Shown: positions 1-9,041, counted from the first letter of the stretch. The stretch: DNA of 17,348 nucleotides from Puniceicoccales bacterium (GCA_031258995.1 JAIRMB010000016.1:1-17348), one strand, 5' to 3'. The notes: generated by a model from the sequence alone, not told the origin. Numbers and translations: made by a program.

Positions 1-141
1 TTGCGTGCCTTCCAGGGTGCGGCAGCGGACGTTCAACGCTTTGTGGAAGGGGAAGTGTTAGTACGCATGGGCAAGTTAGTTGTGCGTAAGGATTGCCTTT
101 TAGCCGACGAGTTGGCCAAATCCCGCAAGGGGCTGGACTGA
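1..141 (+). CDS. C-terminal end of an unidentified protein (partial)
   Basis: Frame 1 is open from the window edge to a TGA at 139-141, giving 46 residues that end in KSRKGLD. The piece is charged, with no membrane segment and no motif I can name. It lies 12 bases upstream of a DUF4340-like gene on the same strand, so the two are probably co-transcribed. In many Bacteroidota and Verrucomicrobiota, DUF4340 genes follow GldF/GldG-type ABC transporter genes, so a GldG-like protein is a reasonable guess. That guess comes from context only; nothing in these 46 residues confirms it. Confidence 0.5.
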   Translation: MRAFQGAAADVQRFVEGEVLVRMGKLVVRKDCLLADELAKSRKGLD

Positions 142-153
142 CGAAGGATCGCG

Positions 154-1230
154 ATGTGCCGGACCTGCCTGCTCTTGGCAGTTAATGGGGCCGTTTGGAT
201 TGCTCTGTGGGGAACCCGGGCGCACGATTGGGAGCAGCCCGCAAAAGATGCGCGCAACGAAGCGGCGGTCAGCTTAGTGCACCTTGCAAATGGCGGCGAA
301 GCGGCGAGAATGGGGGATAGTTGGCGGCTTCTGTCGCCCTTTTGCTGGCCGATCGATCCGCTGCGAATGGAGGCCGCGATCGGCCGTATGGAGGCTGCGG
401 GTGGCGATGTTTCTATTTTTTCCGAAAGTTTGTGCTGGGAAGATGTCTTGGATCGGCATCTGTTGCGGATAGAAGACCGGCCGGTCCGCCTACGGCTGGC
501 ATTTGGCGAAAAAATTTTTCTTCTGGAACGGCGCGGAGAGGAGTGGGCCTTGCTGCCGCGCTGGCCCATTGACCGAAAAGCGCTGGAAGACCTGCTCCAG
601 AACCTGTCCCTGCTTTCCTTTCGGTCCATTGCACTGGACCGAGGAGACGGCTGCCGCGGCGAACCACAGCTAGCCATCTCCGTTGAAAGTCCTTTCCCGG
701 ACCGGCGGAAACGGCTCGAATTTTTTTTGAGCGGACGGACCGCTGTCATTCCGCTGCCTGGCGGCCTCTGCGCTGAAATTTCTTCCGCCGCCGTCCACTC
801 ACTTCTAGAGCCCTGCACCCGTCTCCGTTCTCGAAAAATTTTTCAAAATTTGGCGGGGCAGCACCTGCTCTGGCGGGATGGCGAAAGCCTGCTAGTTCTA
901 GAACGGCAGGATGGAGATATTACCCTTCTGGATCCAAGCGGAGTCATTCCCGTTTTTTGCGGATCAAAGGCGGTGCGGGTGGCAGAACGCATGATGTCCT
1001 TGTGTTGGACCGATTTGGTCCTGGAAGGGATTCAGCCGCCGGACCTGGGACTCTACGGACTGGATCGACCCGTCAAAGAATTGGAGGTGGATGGCCGACG
1101 CTTACTTTTGGGCCACTCGAACGGTGAGCGCACCTACGGCTATGTGGACAACTTCGGAGCCATCATCGCGGTCGCGACGGCCGACGTGGAAGAAATTGCC
1201 GCCGAAATGGCCCGGCTGGCGGCTCACTAA
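154..1230 (+). CDS. DUF4340-like membrane-anchored protein
   Basis: A 358-residue protein. The ATG at 154 is preceded by AAGGA with 6-base spacing. Residues about 5-21 (CLLLAVNGAVWIALWG) form one hydrophobic segment, probably a signal anchor, so most of the chain should lie outside the cytoplasm. The segment around SWRLLSPFCWPIDPLRMEAA matches the typical DUF4340 pattern (a substrate-like 'W-x-L-x-x-P' followed by a residue-pair helix). Near the end, LGLYGLDRPVKELEV followed by RRLLLGH repeats the other usual DUF4340 pattern. Family function is not settled; members usually sit beside ABC transporter genes of the gliding or auxiliary type, which fits the partial gene upstream. It converges on dnaJ, with about 40 bases between the two stops and no clear terminator hairpin there. 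Confidence 0.65.
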   Translation: MCRTCLLLAVNGAVWIALWGTRAHDWEQPAKDARNEAAVSLVHLANGGEAARMGDSWRLLSPFCWPIDPLRMEAAIGRMEAAGGDVSIFSESLCWEDVLDRHLLRIEDRPVRLRLAFGEKIFLLERRGEEWALLPRWPIDRKALEDLLQNLSLLSFRSIALDRGDGCRGEPQLAISVESPFPDRRKRLEFFLSGRTAVIPLPGGLCAEISSAAVHSLLEPCTRLRSRKIFQNLAGQHLLWRDGESLLVLERQDGDITLLDPSGVIPVFCGSKAVRVAERMMSLCWTDLVLEGIQPPDLGLYGLDRPVKELEVDGRRLLLGHSNGERTYGYVDNFGAIIAVATADVEEIAAEMARLAAH

Positions 1231-1270
1231 ATGTCCTTCCCAAAGGCATCTTTGACCTTCCCCCATGGGC

Positions 1271-2389
1271 CTACTGAAATATGCGATGAAAGAACCCTAC
1301 TTTTTCCATGTTCTTCTGGCCCATGCTTTCCGCAAAGGCTTCCAGCTTTTCTCGCTGAACTTTTGTCAATTTTTCCGGCACTTCCACGTGCGCCTGTACG
1401 AGATGGTCTCCTCGCTGGCTTCGCCCTACGACGGGCATCCCCTTTCCCCGTAAGCGAAAAGTCGTCCCCGATTGCGTGCCGGCCGGGATTTTTAACACGC
1501 CGCTGCCATCTATGGTAGGGACTTCCACCTCCCCGCCCAAGGTCAGGGTAGTGAACGGTACGGATACGGCGCTGTGGAGGTGGGCGCCCTGCCGCTGAAA
1601 ATTTCGCTCTTCCTGCACGCGAACAGCGACATAGAGGTCCCCAAAGCGGCCGCTGCGGGGATCTCCGCTTCCTTCTCCGGAAGAGCGGAGGTGAGTTCCA
1701 TCTTCTACGCCGGCAGGAATCTTGAGCCGAACCGAGTGGGAAACCGCTGTCGTTCCCGTCCCACCGCATTCGCCGCACGGATTGGTCACTACTACTCCGC
1801 TCCCGTGGCACTGGGGGCACGTTTGGGACATCTGAAAAAAGCCTCGATTAAAAAATACGGAGCCCTGCCCACCGCACGAGTTGCAGGCTTTGGGCCGAGA
1901 CCCGTCCATGCTGCCCGTTCCTTTGCATTTCTTGCAGGGCACACGGCGCCGATAGCGGACAGTCCGCTCGGTGCCGGTGAAGGCCTCACTGAGAGAGATT
2001 TCCACGGCGCCGCGAAGGTCGCAGTCCGCTCCCATTGGCCCAGTTTCCGCCGCTCCGCCGAAGAGACCACCCAGGTCGCCGAAGACGTCACGGAAAACAT
2101 CATAGTGGTTCCGAAACCCACCACTGAAGTTAACCCCCGCTCCGGGCGAAACCCCACCAGGTTGGAAGGCCGCGCTGCCATATTGGTCGTAGGTGGCCCG
2201 TTTTTTGTCGTCGCTGAGCACCTCGTAGGCTTGAGAAATTTCTTTAAATCTTTCCTCGGCACTTTTGTCGCCCGGATTCTTGTCCGGGTGATACTTAAGT
2301 GCTTGTTTACGGTAAGCCTTCTTCAGCTCTTCCTTCGACGCGTCCCGCCCAACGCCGAGCAGTTCGTAGTAGTCCTTCGCCACAGCCAA
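1271..2389 (-). CDS. dnaJ: Chaperone protein DnaJ (Hsp40)
   Basis: Co-chaperone that delivers unfolded clients to DnaK and stimulates its ATPase; cytoplasmic. Domains in order: J domain at residues 1-70 with HPD at 34-36; a short Gly/Phe-rich linker at about 71-120; a zinc-binding region with four CxxCxGxG motifs at 152 (CKKCKGTG), 169 (CNSCGGQG), 191 (CPQCHGSG) and 205 (CGECGGTG); then the two beta client-binding domains and a C-terminal dimerisation segment. Length 372 is normal for type I DnaJ. The start is TTG at 2389, four bases after GGAGG; GTG at 2383 gives a more usual N terminus (MAKDYYE-like) with about 10-base spacing and is equally possible. It lies 12 bases after grpE and is the last gene of the chaperone locus. 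Confidence 0.97.
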   Translation of the reverse strand: MAVAKDYYELLGVGRDASKEELKKAYRKQALKYHPDKNPGDKSAEERFKEISQAYEVLSDDKKRATYDQYGSAAFQPGGVSPGAGVNFSGGFRNHYDVFRDVFGDLGGLFGGAAETGPMGADCDLRGAVEISLSEAFTGTERTVRYRRRVPCKKCKGTGSMDGSRPKACNSCGGQGSVFFNRGFFQMSQTCPQCHGSGVVVTNPCGECGGTGTTAVSHSVRLKIPAGVEDGTHLRSSGEGSGDPRSGRFGDLYVAVRVQEERNFQRQGAHLHSAVSVPFTTLTLGGEVEVPTIDGSGVLKIPAGTQSGTTFRLRGKGMPVVGRSQRGDHLVQAHVEVPEKLTKVQREKLEAFAESMGQKNMEKVGFFHRIFQ

Positions 2390-2401
2390 CGATCCTCCAA
2401 A

Positions 2402-2989
2402 CTACCGAATGGCCTCTTCCGAGTCGGTCCCACCGTTCTTTTCGTCGGCCGAATTCGTGCCGTCTCCTTCCGAGACGATCACCGACGCCGGCCGCAGCAG
2501 GCGCCGACCCAATCGATAGCCCTTTCGAATTATCTGCAGAACATGATCCCGCGCCATTTCGGCGCTGGGAACGGACGCAATTGCCTCTGCCCAATGAGGA
2601 TCGAAGGCCTCGCCTACCGTTCCGAGTGCCTCCACGCCCCTACGGGCGAGCAGCTGCCATAGCTGGTCAAAAATCATGGTAAATCCTCTAACCACTTTTT
2701 GATCCGCGTCTTCCGCCGCCTTTAAGCCTAACTGGAAATGGTCTAAGACGGGCAACAATTCTTCCACCAGCGATCCGCAGGCCCGCTCCACCAGTTCTTC
2801 CCGCTCTCTCTCCATCCGCTTGCGCCAGTTGTCTTGGTCTGCCCGCGCCCGCAGAAGAGATTCTTCTAGCTCCGCAACCCGCGCCCGAAGACAATCAACT
2901 TCCATTTCCGTCGCAGAGCGCAAATCGCCGCTTTCTTTGGCCGAAATAGCTTTCTCTTCCGGCTGCTTTTTCCCGATCTCCTTCCCCAT
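2402..2989 (-). CDS. grpE: GrpE nucleotide exchange factor
   Basis: Releases ADP from DnaK. The 195-residue chain has the family layout: a variable charged N terminus (1-30), a long coiled-coil helix about 30-75 (CLRARVAELEESLLRARAD, then DNWRKRMEREREELVERA), a four-helix part with ELLPVLDHFQLGLKA, and the C-terminal beta head containing GEAFDPHWAEAIA and IRKGYRLGRRLLRPASVIV, both close to GrpE consensus. ATG at 2989 is the first Met in the frame; an AGGGA lies about 8 bases upstream. It is followed after 12 bases by dnaJ, so the two form a transcription unit. A strong terminator after groEL lies upstream, so grpE-dnaJ probably have their own promoter in 2990-3240, which I could not locate with confidence. 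Confidence 0.96.
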   Translation of the reverse strand: MGKEIGKKQPEEKAISAKESGDLRSATEMEVDCLRARVAELEESLLRARADQDNWRKRMEREREELVERACGSLVEELLPVLDHFQLGLKAAEDADQKVVRGFTMIFDQLWQLLARRGVEALGTVGEAFDPHWAEAIASVPSAEMARDHVLQIIRKGYRLGRRLLRPASVIVSEGDGTNSADEKNGGTDSEEAIR

Positions 2990-3204
2990 GGACTCAATCC
3001 CTAAGCGGTTTTTCCCTATCGGAAGTGGTAGGGCTGTAAATGAAAAAGTGACCGACCGTGCCGAGCCTCTCGCTCGCTATTAGCGTTTGTGGTCCATCGA
3101 CCCGTCCGCCGGCGCCAATGAAAAGCCATTGGGCCGTTCTGCTTCGAAACTTCTTCCAAGGAAGGAGTTTCCAATAAACAGATAAAAGAAAACATCGGTT
3201 TATT

Positions 3205-3232
3205 TTGACGCATTCTTCGCAACATATAAAAT
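3205..3232 (+). promoter_or_regulatory. Sigma-70-type promoter for the small plus-strand ORF
   Basis: TTGACG at 3205-3210 and TAAAAT at 3227-3232 are separated by 16 bases, a good housekeeping promoter match. The predicted transcription start (about 3239) would fall only a few bases before the ATG at 3245, giving a leaderless or almost leaderless message. This is read from sequence only. Confidence 0.5.
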
Positions 3233-3244
3233 CTTTTGTCATAG

Positions 3245-3556
3245 ATGGGCGCCTCTTCTCGGACCGAATCACTTAAAGGTAAGCTGGACCAAGCCATCGA
3301 AACGGTAAATAGCAGTCTGAACATTGGAAAGGCCCTGGCTGCCACTACATTGACTACTCTGATCCTGGTCGGAACCGGCCCCTTTTCTCTGACCGGCTGG
3401 GGGATAGCACGTGCCATTCTATGGCTTCGTTTTGACGGAACCGGTACAGGAAACCAGGGGCTGGTAGAGCAGTTGCTGCGTACATCCGTTTGCCTATTAG
3501 AATGGGGGCCCCGTTCACTTATACCTTCTTGGATAGCAGTAATTAACCGCAAATGA
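3245..3556 (+). CDS. Small hypothetical membrane protein between groEL and grpE
   Basis: A 103-residue ORF on the strand opposite the flanking chaperone genes. An in-frame TAG sits directly before the ATG, so no longer start exists. There is no Shine-Dalgarno sequence, but a TTGACG-N16-TAAAAT promoter ends 12 bases upstream, which suggests leaderless translation. The product has a polar helical N terminus (KLDQAIETVNSSLN), one hydrophobic stretch at about 32-62 (ALAATTLTTLILVGTG, then WGIARAILWL), and a C-terminal part without clear features. Codon choice (many CTG, GCC, ATC) resembles coding sequence. I recognise no family. It could also be an RNA gene, or chance; the competing 255-residue minus-strand ORF over the same region is Arg/Pro/Ser-rich and looks non-coding. 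Confidence 0.4.
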   Translation: MGASSRTESLKGKLDQAIETVNSSLNIGKALAATTLTTLILVGTGPFSLTGWGIARAILWLRFDGTGTGNQGLVEQLLRTSVCLLEWGPRSLIPSWIAVINRK

Positions 3557-3646
3557 CCTCTCACATTGGCTGCATCGGCGTTCGTCCCTACATCCCCTAT
3601 TCGTGGAACGGCATAATAACGGGCCGATAACCCGGACCGCCCACTG

Positions 3647-3674
3647 AAAAGGGCCGGAGCCTCCGGCTCCGGCC
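3647..3674 (-). terminator. Rho-independent terminator after groES-groEL
   Basis: On the minus strand a perfect 10-bp stem GGCCGGAGCC / GGCTCCGGCC with a GGA loop (3652-3674) is followed by CTTTTC. It begins 30 bases after the groEL stop codon. This separates the groESL unit from grpE-dnaJ. The U-tract is short, so termination may be partial. Confidence 0.8.
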
Positions 3675-3704
3675 GCGAGAATTTGCGGTCCGTCACAGGT
3701 CGAA

Positions 3705-5330
3705 TTAGTAGTCCATTCCGCCGCCGGGCATTCCGCCTGCTGCGACCGCCGGCTTTTCTTCCGGCTTTTCTGTGATCATGCATTCGGTGGTGAGGAGCAG
3801 TCCGGCCACGGAGGCGGCGTTTTGCAGGGCCGAACGGGTGACCTTGGTGGGATCGACCACTCCGGCCCTAACCAGGTCTTCGTACCTCCCCGTCGCCACA
3901 TTGTAGCCCATAGCGCCTGGCTCGCCCATTACTTTTTGGACAATGAGAGCGCCTTCTACGCCGGCATTGGCACAGAGTTCCCGCAGTGGAGCCTCGATGG
4001 CCCGCCGGACGATCTGCGCACCGATGTGCTCGTCGCCCGAAAGCTGAAGTCCATCGACGGCACCGGCTACGCGAAGGAGTGCCACACCGCCACCGGCGGA
4101 GATACCTTCTTCCACGGCCGCGCGGGTCGCGTGGAGCGCATCCTCCACTCGCATCTTCTTCTCCTTCATCTCCGGCTCTGTCGCTGCGCCGATGTTGATC
4201 ACCGCCACTCCGCCGGATAGCTTTGCCAGTCGCTCCTGAAGCTTTTCCCGGTCGTAGTCGGACGATGCATCCTCGATTTGCTTCCGCAGTACTTTAATAC
4301 GCCCCTGGATGGCATCAGGCGAGCCGGCGCCCTCTACAATAGTGGTATTTTCCTTATCAACGGAAATCCGTTTAGCACGGCCCAAATCGCTCAGCTGCAC
4401 ATTCTCCAGCTTAATTCCAAGATCTTCGCTGATGCATTTGCCGCCGGTAAGAATAGCGATGTCTTCCAGCATGGCCTTGCGGCGGTCACCGAAGCCGGGT
4501 GCCTTCACCGCACAGACCTGCAGGGTGCCGCGCAATTTGTTCACCACAAGGGCCGCTAACGCCTCGCCGTCCACATCCTCCGCCACAATGAGTAGCGGCT
4601 TGCCGGACTGGGCGACAGCCTGTAAAATTGGCAACAGGTCATTTAAGGAGCTGATCTTCTTCTCCGAGATGAGCACATGGGCGCCTTCGAGAGAGCAGTC
4701 CATAGATTCGGAGTTGGTTACAAAATAGGGACTTAGATAGCCCTTGTCAAATTGCATGCCTTCCACGACTTCCAGCGTAGTGTCAATGCCCTTATTTTCC
4801 TCCACGGTGATGGTGCCGTCCTTGCCAACTTTTTCCATGGCATCGGCGATGATGCGTCCGATTTCCTGGTCCCAGTTGGCGGAAACGGTGGCTACCTGTC
4901 GAATTTCCTCTTGGCTTTCCACCGGCTTGGAATTTTTTTTCAAGACATCTACGCCCGCTTCCACGGCCTTATCGATGCCCCTTTTCATATAGATGGGATT
5001 AGCGCCGGCCGCCACGTTTCGGAGACCTTCCCGATAGATAGCTTCTGCCAGGACCGTTGCCGTCGTGGTACCGTCCCCGGCGCTATCGGCGGTTTTGGAC
5101 GCCACTTCGCGAACCATCTGTGCCCCCATGTTTTCGAAGGGATCTTCGAGGTCGATCTCTTTGGCCACCGTCACGCCGTCTTTGGTCACCGTAGGTCCTC
5201 CAAACTTACGGTCGATCAATACGTTACGACCCTTCGGACCCAACGTCGCCTTCACGGCCCGGGCCAGCTGCTCCACGCCCCGCAAGATCTTCTTCCGTGC
5301 CTCTTCGTCAAAAATTAGTTGTTTAGCCAT
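3705..5330 (-). CDS. groEL: Chaperonin GroEL (Hsp60)
   Basis: The 541-residue subunit of the ATP-driven double-ring folding chamber that works with GroES. The equatorial ATP site is seen in TLGPKGRNVLID, VTKDGVTVAKEI and DGTTTATVLAEAI; the catalytic Asp lies in KKMRVEDALHATRAAVEEG. The apical domain includes EGMQFDKGYLSPYFVT and the helical groove EDVDGEALAALVVNKLRG. The chain ends in the usual flexible tail GGMPGGGMDY. The ATG at 5330 has GGAG about 10 bases upstream. The gene follows groES by 30 bases and is closed by a strong hairpin terminator. Every key segment I checked is intact; this appears to be a functional housekeeping GroEL. Confidence 0.99.
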   Translation of the reverse strand: MAKQLIFDEEARKKILRGVEQLARAVKATLGPKGRNVLIDRKFGGPTVTKDGVTVAKEIDLEDPFENMGAQMVREVASKTADSAGDGTTTATVLAEAIYREGLRNVAAGANPIYMKRGIDKAVEAGVDVLKKNSKPVESQEEIRQVATVSANWDQEIGRIIADAMEKVGKDGTITVEENKGIDTTLEVVEGMQFDKGYLSPYFVTNSESMDCSLEGAHVLISEKKISSLNDLLPILQAVAQSGKPLLIVAEDVDGEALAALVVNKLRGTLQVCAVKAPGFGDRRKAMLEDIAILTGGKCISEDLGIKLENVQLSDLGRAKRISVDKENTTIVEGAGSPDAIQGRIKVLRKQIEDASSDYDREKLQERLAKLSGGVAVINIGAATEPEMKEKKMRVEDALHATRAAVEEGISAGGGVALLRVAGAVDGLQLSGDEHIGAQIVRRAIEAPLRELCANAGVEGALIVQKVMGEPGAMGYNVATGRYEDLVRAGVVDPTKVTRSALQNAASVAGLLLTTECMITEKPEEKPAVAAGGMPGGGMDY

Positions 5331-5360
5331 TATTGTCTACTCCAAATCTTTCTAATAGTT

Positions 5361-5720
5361 TCAGTCCCCGCAACAGCCGCAGTGGCAAGACTCGCTCTCA
5401 CCGGCCAGCACGCCCAAAATGTCACTCTGCCGCAGTATCACATATTCCTCTCCGTCCACCTTAAACTCGTTCCCACCGTAGCGGCTTATGAGTACCCGGT
5501 CTCCCACTCGAACTTCGAACTCGATCTGCTTTCCGGAAGTGCAGCTATCTTTGCAGTCGTAAACTTTACCGCTGCCCAGGGCAATCACTTCCGCCTCCTG
5601 GGACTGTTCCTTAGCGGTATCCGGAATGACGATGCCACCCTTGATCTGCTCCGCATCTTTTCTTCTGCGCACCAGCACTCTATCGCCAAGTGGCTTCACT
5701 AACTTCATTTTTTTGCTCAT
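5361..5720 (-). CDS. groES: Co-chaperonin GroES with a Cys/His-rich C-terminal tail
   Basis: Lid of the GroEL chamber. KLVKPLGDRVLVRR starts the beta-barrel core; residues about 22-34 (EQIKGGIVIPD) are the mobile loop that contacts GroEL; VRVGDRVLISRYGGNEFKVDGE and YVILRQSDILGVL complete the fold. At 119 residues it is about 20 longer than the usual 95-100. The excess is a C-terminal tail GESESCHCGCCGD with Cys112, His113, Cys114, Cys116 and Cys117, and a Cys56-x3-Cys60 pair in the roof region. Helicobacter pylori HspA has a nickel-binding Cys/His tail in the same place, so metal binding or redox sensing is an attractive inference, not shown. The start is supported by a strong purine-rich ribosome site (AGGAGGAGAGGAG) directly upstream. 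It precedes groEL by 30 bases. Confidence 0.98.
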   Translation of the reverse strand: MSKKMKLVKPLGDRVLVRRRKDAEQIKGGIVIPDTAKEQSQEAEVIALGSGKVYDCKDSCTSGKQIEFEVRVGDRVLISRYGGNEFKVDGEEYVILRQSDILGVLAGESESCHCGCCGD

Positions 5721-5734
5721 ACTCCTCTCCTCCT

Positions 5735-5764
5735 CGGGAGAACCCTCGCCGGGACCCCCTCCCG
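5735..5764 (-). promoter_or_regulatory. Leader hairpin overlapping the groES ribosome-site region
   Basis: In the minus-strand transcript CGGGAG (5764-5759) can pair with CTCCCG (5740-5735) across an 18-base GC-rich loop. The 3' arm abuts the groES Shine-Dalgarno region, which begins right after it. Such a fold could tune groES translation. No known thermometer class is matched. Confidence 0.25.
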
Positions 5765-5779
5765 AAATTCTCCGTTACC

Positions 5780-5803
5780 CCCGCTGACGCCAGCGTTAGC
5801 GGG
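5780..5803. repeat. Inverted repeat between dnaK and groES
   Basis: CCCGCTGACGC (5780-5790) and GCGTTAGCGGG (5793-5803) form an 11-bp stem-loop, with one G-T pair on the plus strand and one A-C mismatch in the minus transcript. It lies 35 bases after the dnaK stop. There is no U-tract on either side, so it is not a classic terminator; it may stabilise or mark the end of the dnaK message or be a processing site. The adjoining GAAAATTTTC is a second, AT-rich palindrome. Confidence 0.5.
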
Positions 5804-5837
5804 AGAAAATTTTCCTGTCCACAGATTTTTCATGGGC

Positions 5838-7817
<1,980 letters not shown>

Positions 7818-7986
7818 TCCACCCTTTCCTATAGCAATTTCCCTTCCAAACGGGAAAAACTTTTTAGTTTTCTCGTAAATCCCTGAGGAGGAACAACTTT
7901 CCAGTTCGAAAATTTCTCCTGGCGGCCTCTGTCCATTCCGGCAGCTGCGTTCTGCAGTTTCAATCGGAACAATTTTGTCTCGCACT

Positions 7987-8003
7987 GGCACAATTTTTGT
8001 GCC
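7987..8003. repeat. Perfect inverted repeat upstream of dnaK
   Basis: GGCACAA-TTT-TTGTGCC, a perfect 7-bp dyad with a 3-base centre, 170-186 bases before the dnaK ATG. As DNA it has the size and symmetry of a repressor operator; as RNA it would be a compact hairpin in the dnaK leader. It does not match CIRCE, HAIR or CtsR sites. I see no second copy upstream of groES or grpE. Confidence 0.5.
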
Positions 8004-8044
8004 GCCGCGATCTAGAGGGAACTTCGCGGCCTATGGAGGCGAGG

Positions 8045-8064
8045 GTGTACTTTTAGAGTTACAC
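8045..8064. repeat. Imperfect inverted repeat further upstream of dnaK
   Basis: GTGTA (8045-8049) and TACAC (8060-8064) are separated by 10 bases. The half-site spacing of about one helical turn could suit a dimeric regulator. The arms are only 5 bp, so chance is quite possible. Confidence 0.25.
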
Positions 8065-8425
8065 TACAACGGGTTAAGATAAATTCGAAAAAATTCTCTT
8101 GCGCCACCGCCTTGGCGGGGATAGCGTAGGGCGTGGGATTTCGACAGGTGAGTGATGCTGGACAGTATGGTGCTATTGGGGCCATATATCGCCCGGATGA
8201 CCTCTGTATCTCGGAGGACAGCCAACTGGGCGTGATGATGGGGTGTCCGATGAATTCCTGTGACATCCAAGACGAAATTTTCCCTCCCGTCGGAAGAGTC
8301 TTTTTCCGCGGCTGCCCGCCTTCTGATGAAAGCGCCGGAATCGATGGGGCGGCACCGACGGTAAGTGGTACTGCCCGCCGCGGACCGGCGGCCGACGGCC
8401 TGGACGGCTAGCCGTTTGCAGGCTA

Positions 8426-8980
8426 CTATTCCTCTTCAAACAGGATCTGTAAGAAAATTTTACAAACTGCGTAGCAGGCCCGCTCTCGCAAAAGGTCGCG
8501 ACCGGTCGCGTCCACATCGATCTTTTGGACAATTTTTCGGATTGGGGTCCGGACAGCCAGCCAAAAGGTGCAGTTCCCGCGCGCAAATCGGCGATCGGCC
8601 ACTCCCCCCACGGCAATAGAAAAATTGCTGCCCGTGAGTTCCCTGATGCCTTCCGCAATGGCCAAAGCCACCTCACGGCTTGAGGCACCAAAGTTTTCCA
8701 AAAATACTTCCGTGATGCCCAGCAAGGGCCAAAGGGTTTCTCCGCCGGAAATGACCAGTGTGCCGTCTAAGATTCGATCCACGTCCGCTTCGCAGTGCCA
8801 AAGATTCGACAGCATGCCGCCGGTTAGCACTTCGACGAAAGCGACGGTCTGTCCCCGCCGCAGCAAAATCGCCACACACATGGCAACCAGGGAAGCAACA
8901 TTTTCTCCCGCACCACCTTGAAATGTGTAATGGGCCCCGTCCGGCGAACCGTCGATCGCCCGTATGCCACCCTGATTCAT
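8426..8980 (-). CDS. CinA C-terminal-domain (PncC-like) protein with degenerate active site
   Basis: A 184-residue protein with the CinA_C fold pattern: an N-terminal helix (ENVASLVAMCVAILLRRG), then TVAFVEVLTGGMLSN, the LVISGGETLWPLLGI segment, the helix GASSREVALAIAEGIRELTGSNFSIAVGG, and the closing strand and helix. Active members of this family deamidate nicotinamide mononucleotide in pyridine-nucleotide recycling; their motif is ESxTGG with a catalytic Ser. Here residues 50-55 are EVLTGG, so the Ser is Val, and the downstream TGIAGPGG motif is reduced to GGVADRRF. The protein is therefore probably not an amidase; a binding or structural role is inferred. ATG at 8980 (AAGGG upstream) is preferred; GTG at 9010 is an alternative. 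It diverges from ssrA, with 61 bases between. Confidence 0.7.
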   Translation of the reverse strand: MNQGGIRAIDGSPDGAHYTFQGGAGENVASLVAMCVAILLRRGQTVAFVEVLTGGMLSNLWHCEADVDRILDGTLVISGGETLWPLLGITEVFLENFGASSREVALAIAEGIRELTGSNFSIAVGGVADRRFARGNCTFWLAVRTPIRKIVQKIDVDATGRDLLRERACYAVCKIFLQILFEEE

Positions 8981-9041
8981 TTTGCCCTTGACTTTTCTTG
9001 TTAGGATCACGCAGTGGCTTTGTCAAAGCGAAAGTTTTGCA

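Larger units (their letters stand above)
7818..8425. other. 608-base spacer upstream of dnaK
   Basis: No convincing conserved gene. It should hold the dnaK promoter on the minus strand, but I found no clear sigma-70 or sigma-32 consensus and no CIRCE operator (TTAGCACTC-N9-GAGTGCTAA). It contains two inverted repeats (7987-8003 and 8045-8064) and one weak plus-strand ORF (8133-8411, GTG start, 92 codons). That ORF has a Cys-containing, unrecognised product and no good ribosome site. Short open frames on the minus strand here look like chance. Confidence 0.6.

Noticed and set aside
1231..1270. Bidirectional terminator between the DUF4340-like gene and dnaJ
   Set aside because: Only a short CCCATGGG palindrome and AAAG/CTTT arms are present; no stable stem with a T-tract.
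1574..2662. 362-codon plus-strand ORF opposite dnaJ and grpE
   Set aside because: It is the antisense shadow of two unambiguous genes and shows no family features. Similar long antisense frames opposite dnaK (for example 7092-7886) were dropped for the same reason.
3016..3783. 255-codon minus-strand ORF across the groEL-grpE spacer
   Set aside because: It overlaps the end of groEL out of frame and crosses a strong terminator hairpin, and its composition (Arg, Pro, Ser) is that of a shadow frame.
5780..5803. Rho-independent terminator of dnaK
   Set aside because: The stem is good but no U-tract follows on either strand, so it was listed as an inverted repeat.
7818..7991. In-frame 58-codon N-terminal extension of dnaK
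   Set aside because: It begins with GTG, does not resemble DnaK, and the ATG at 7817 has a ribosome site and places the conserved nucleotide-binding core at the normal distance.
8133..8411. 92-codon plus-strand ORF upstream of dnaK as a real gene
   Set aside because: GTG start, weak ribosome site, no recognisable motif and a low-complexity Ala/Gly/Pro end; noted within the spacer entry but not called.
8822..8845. CIRCE-like TTAGCACTT
   Set aside because: Only one half-site, lies inside the CinA-like coding region, and has no inverted GAGTGCTAA partner.
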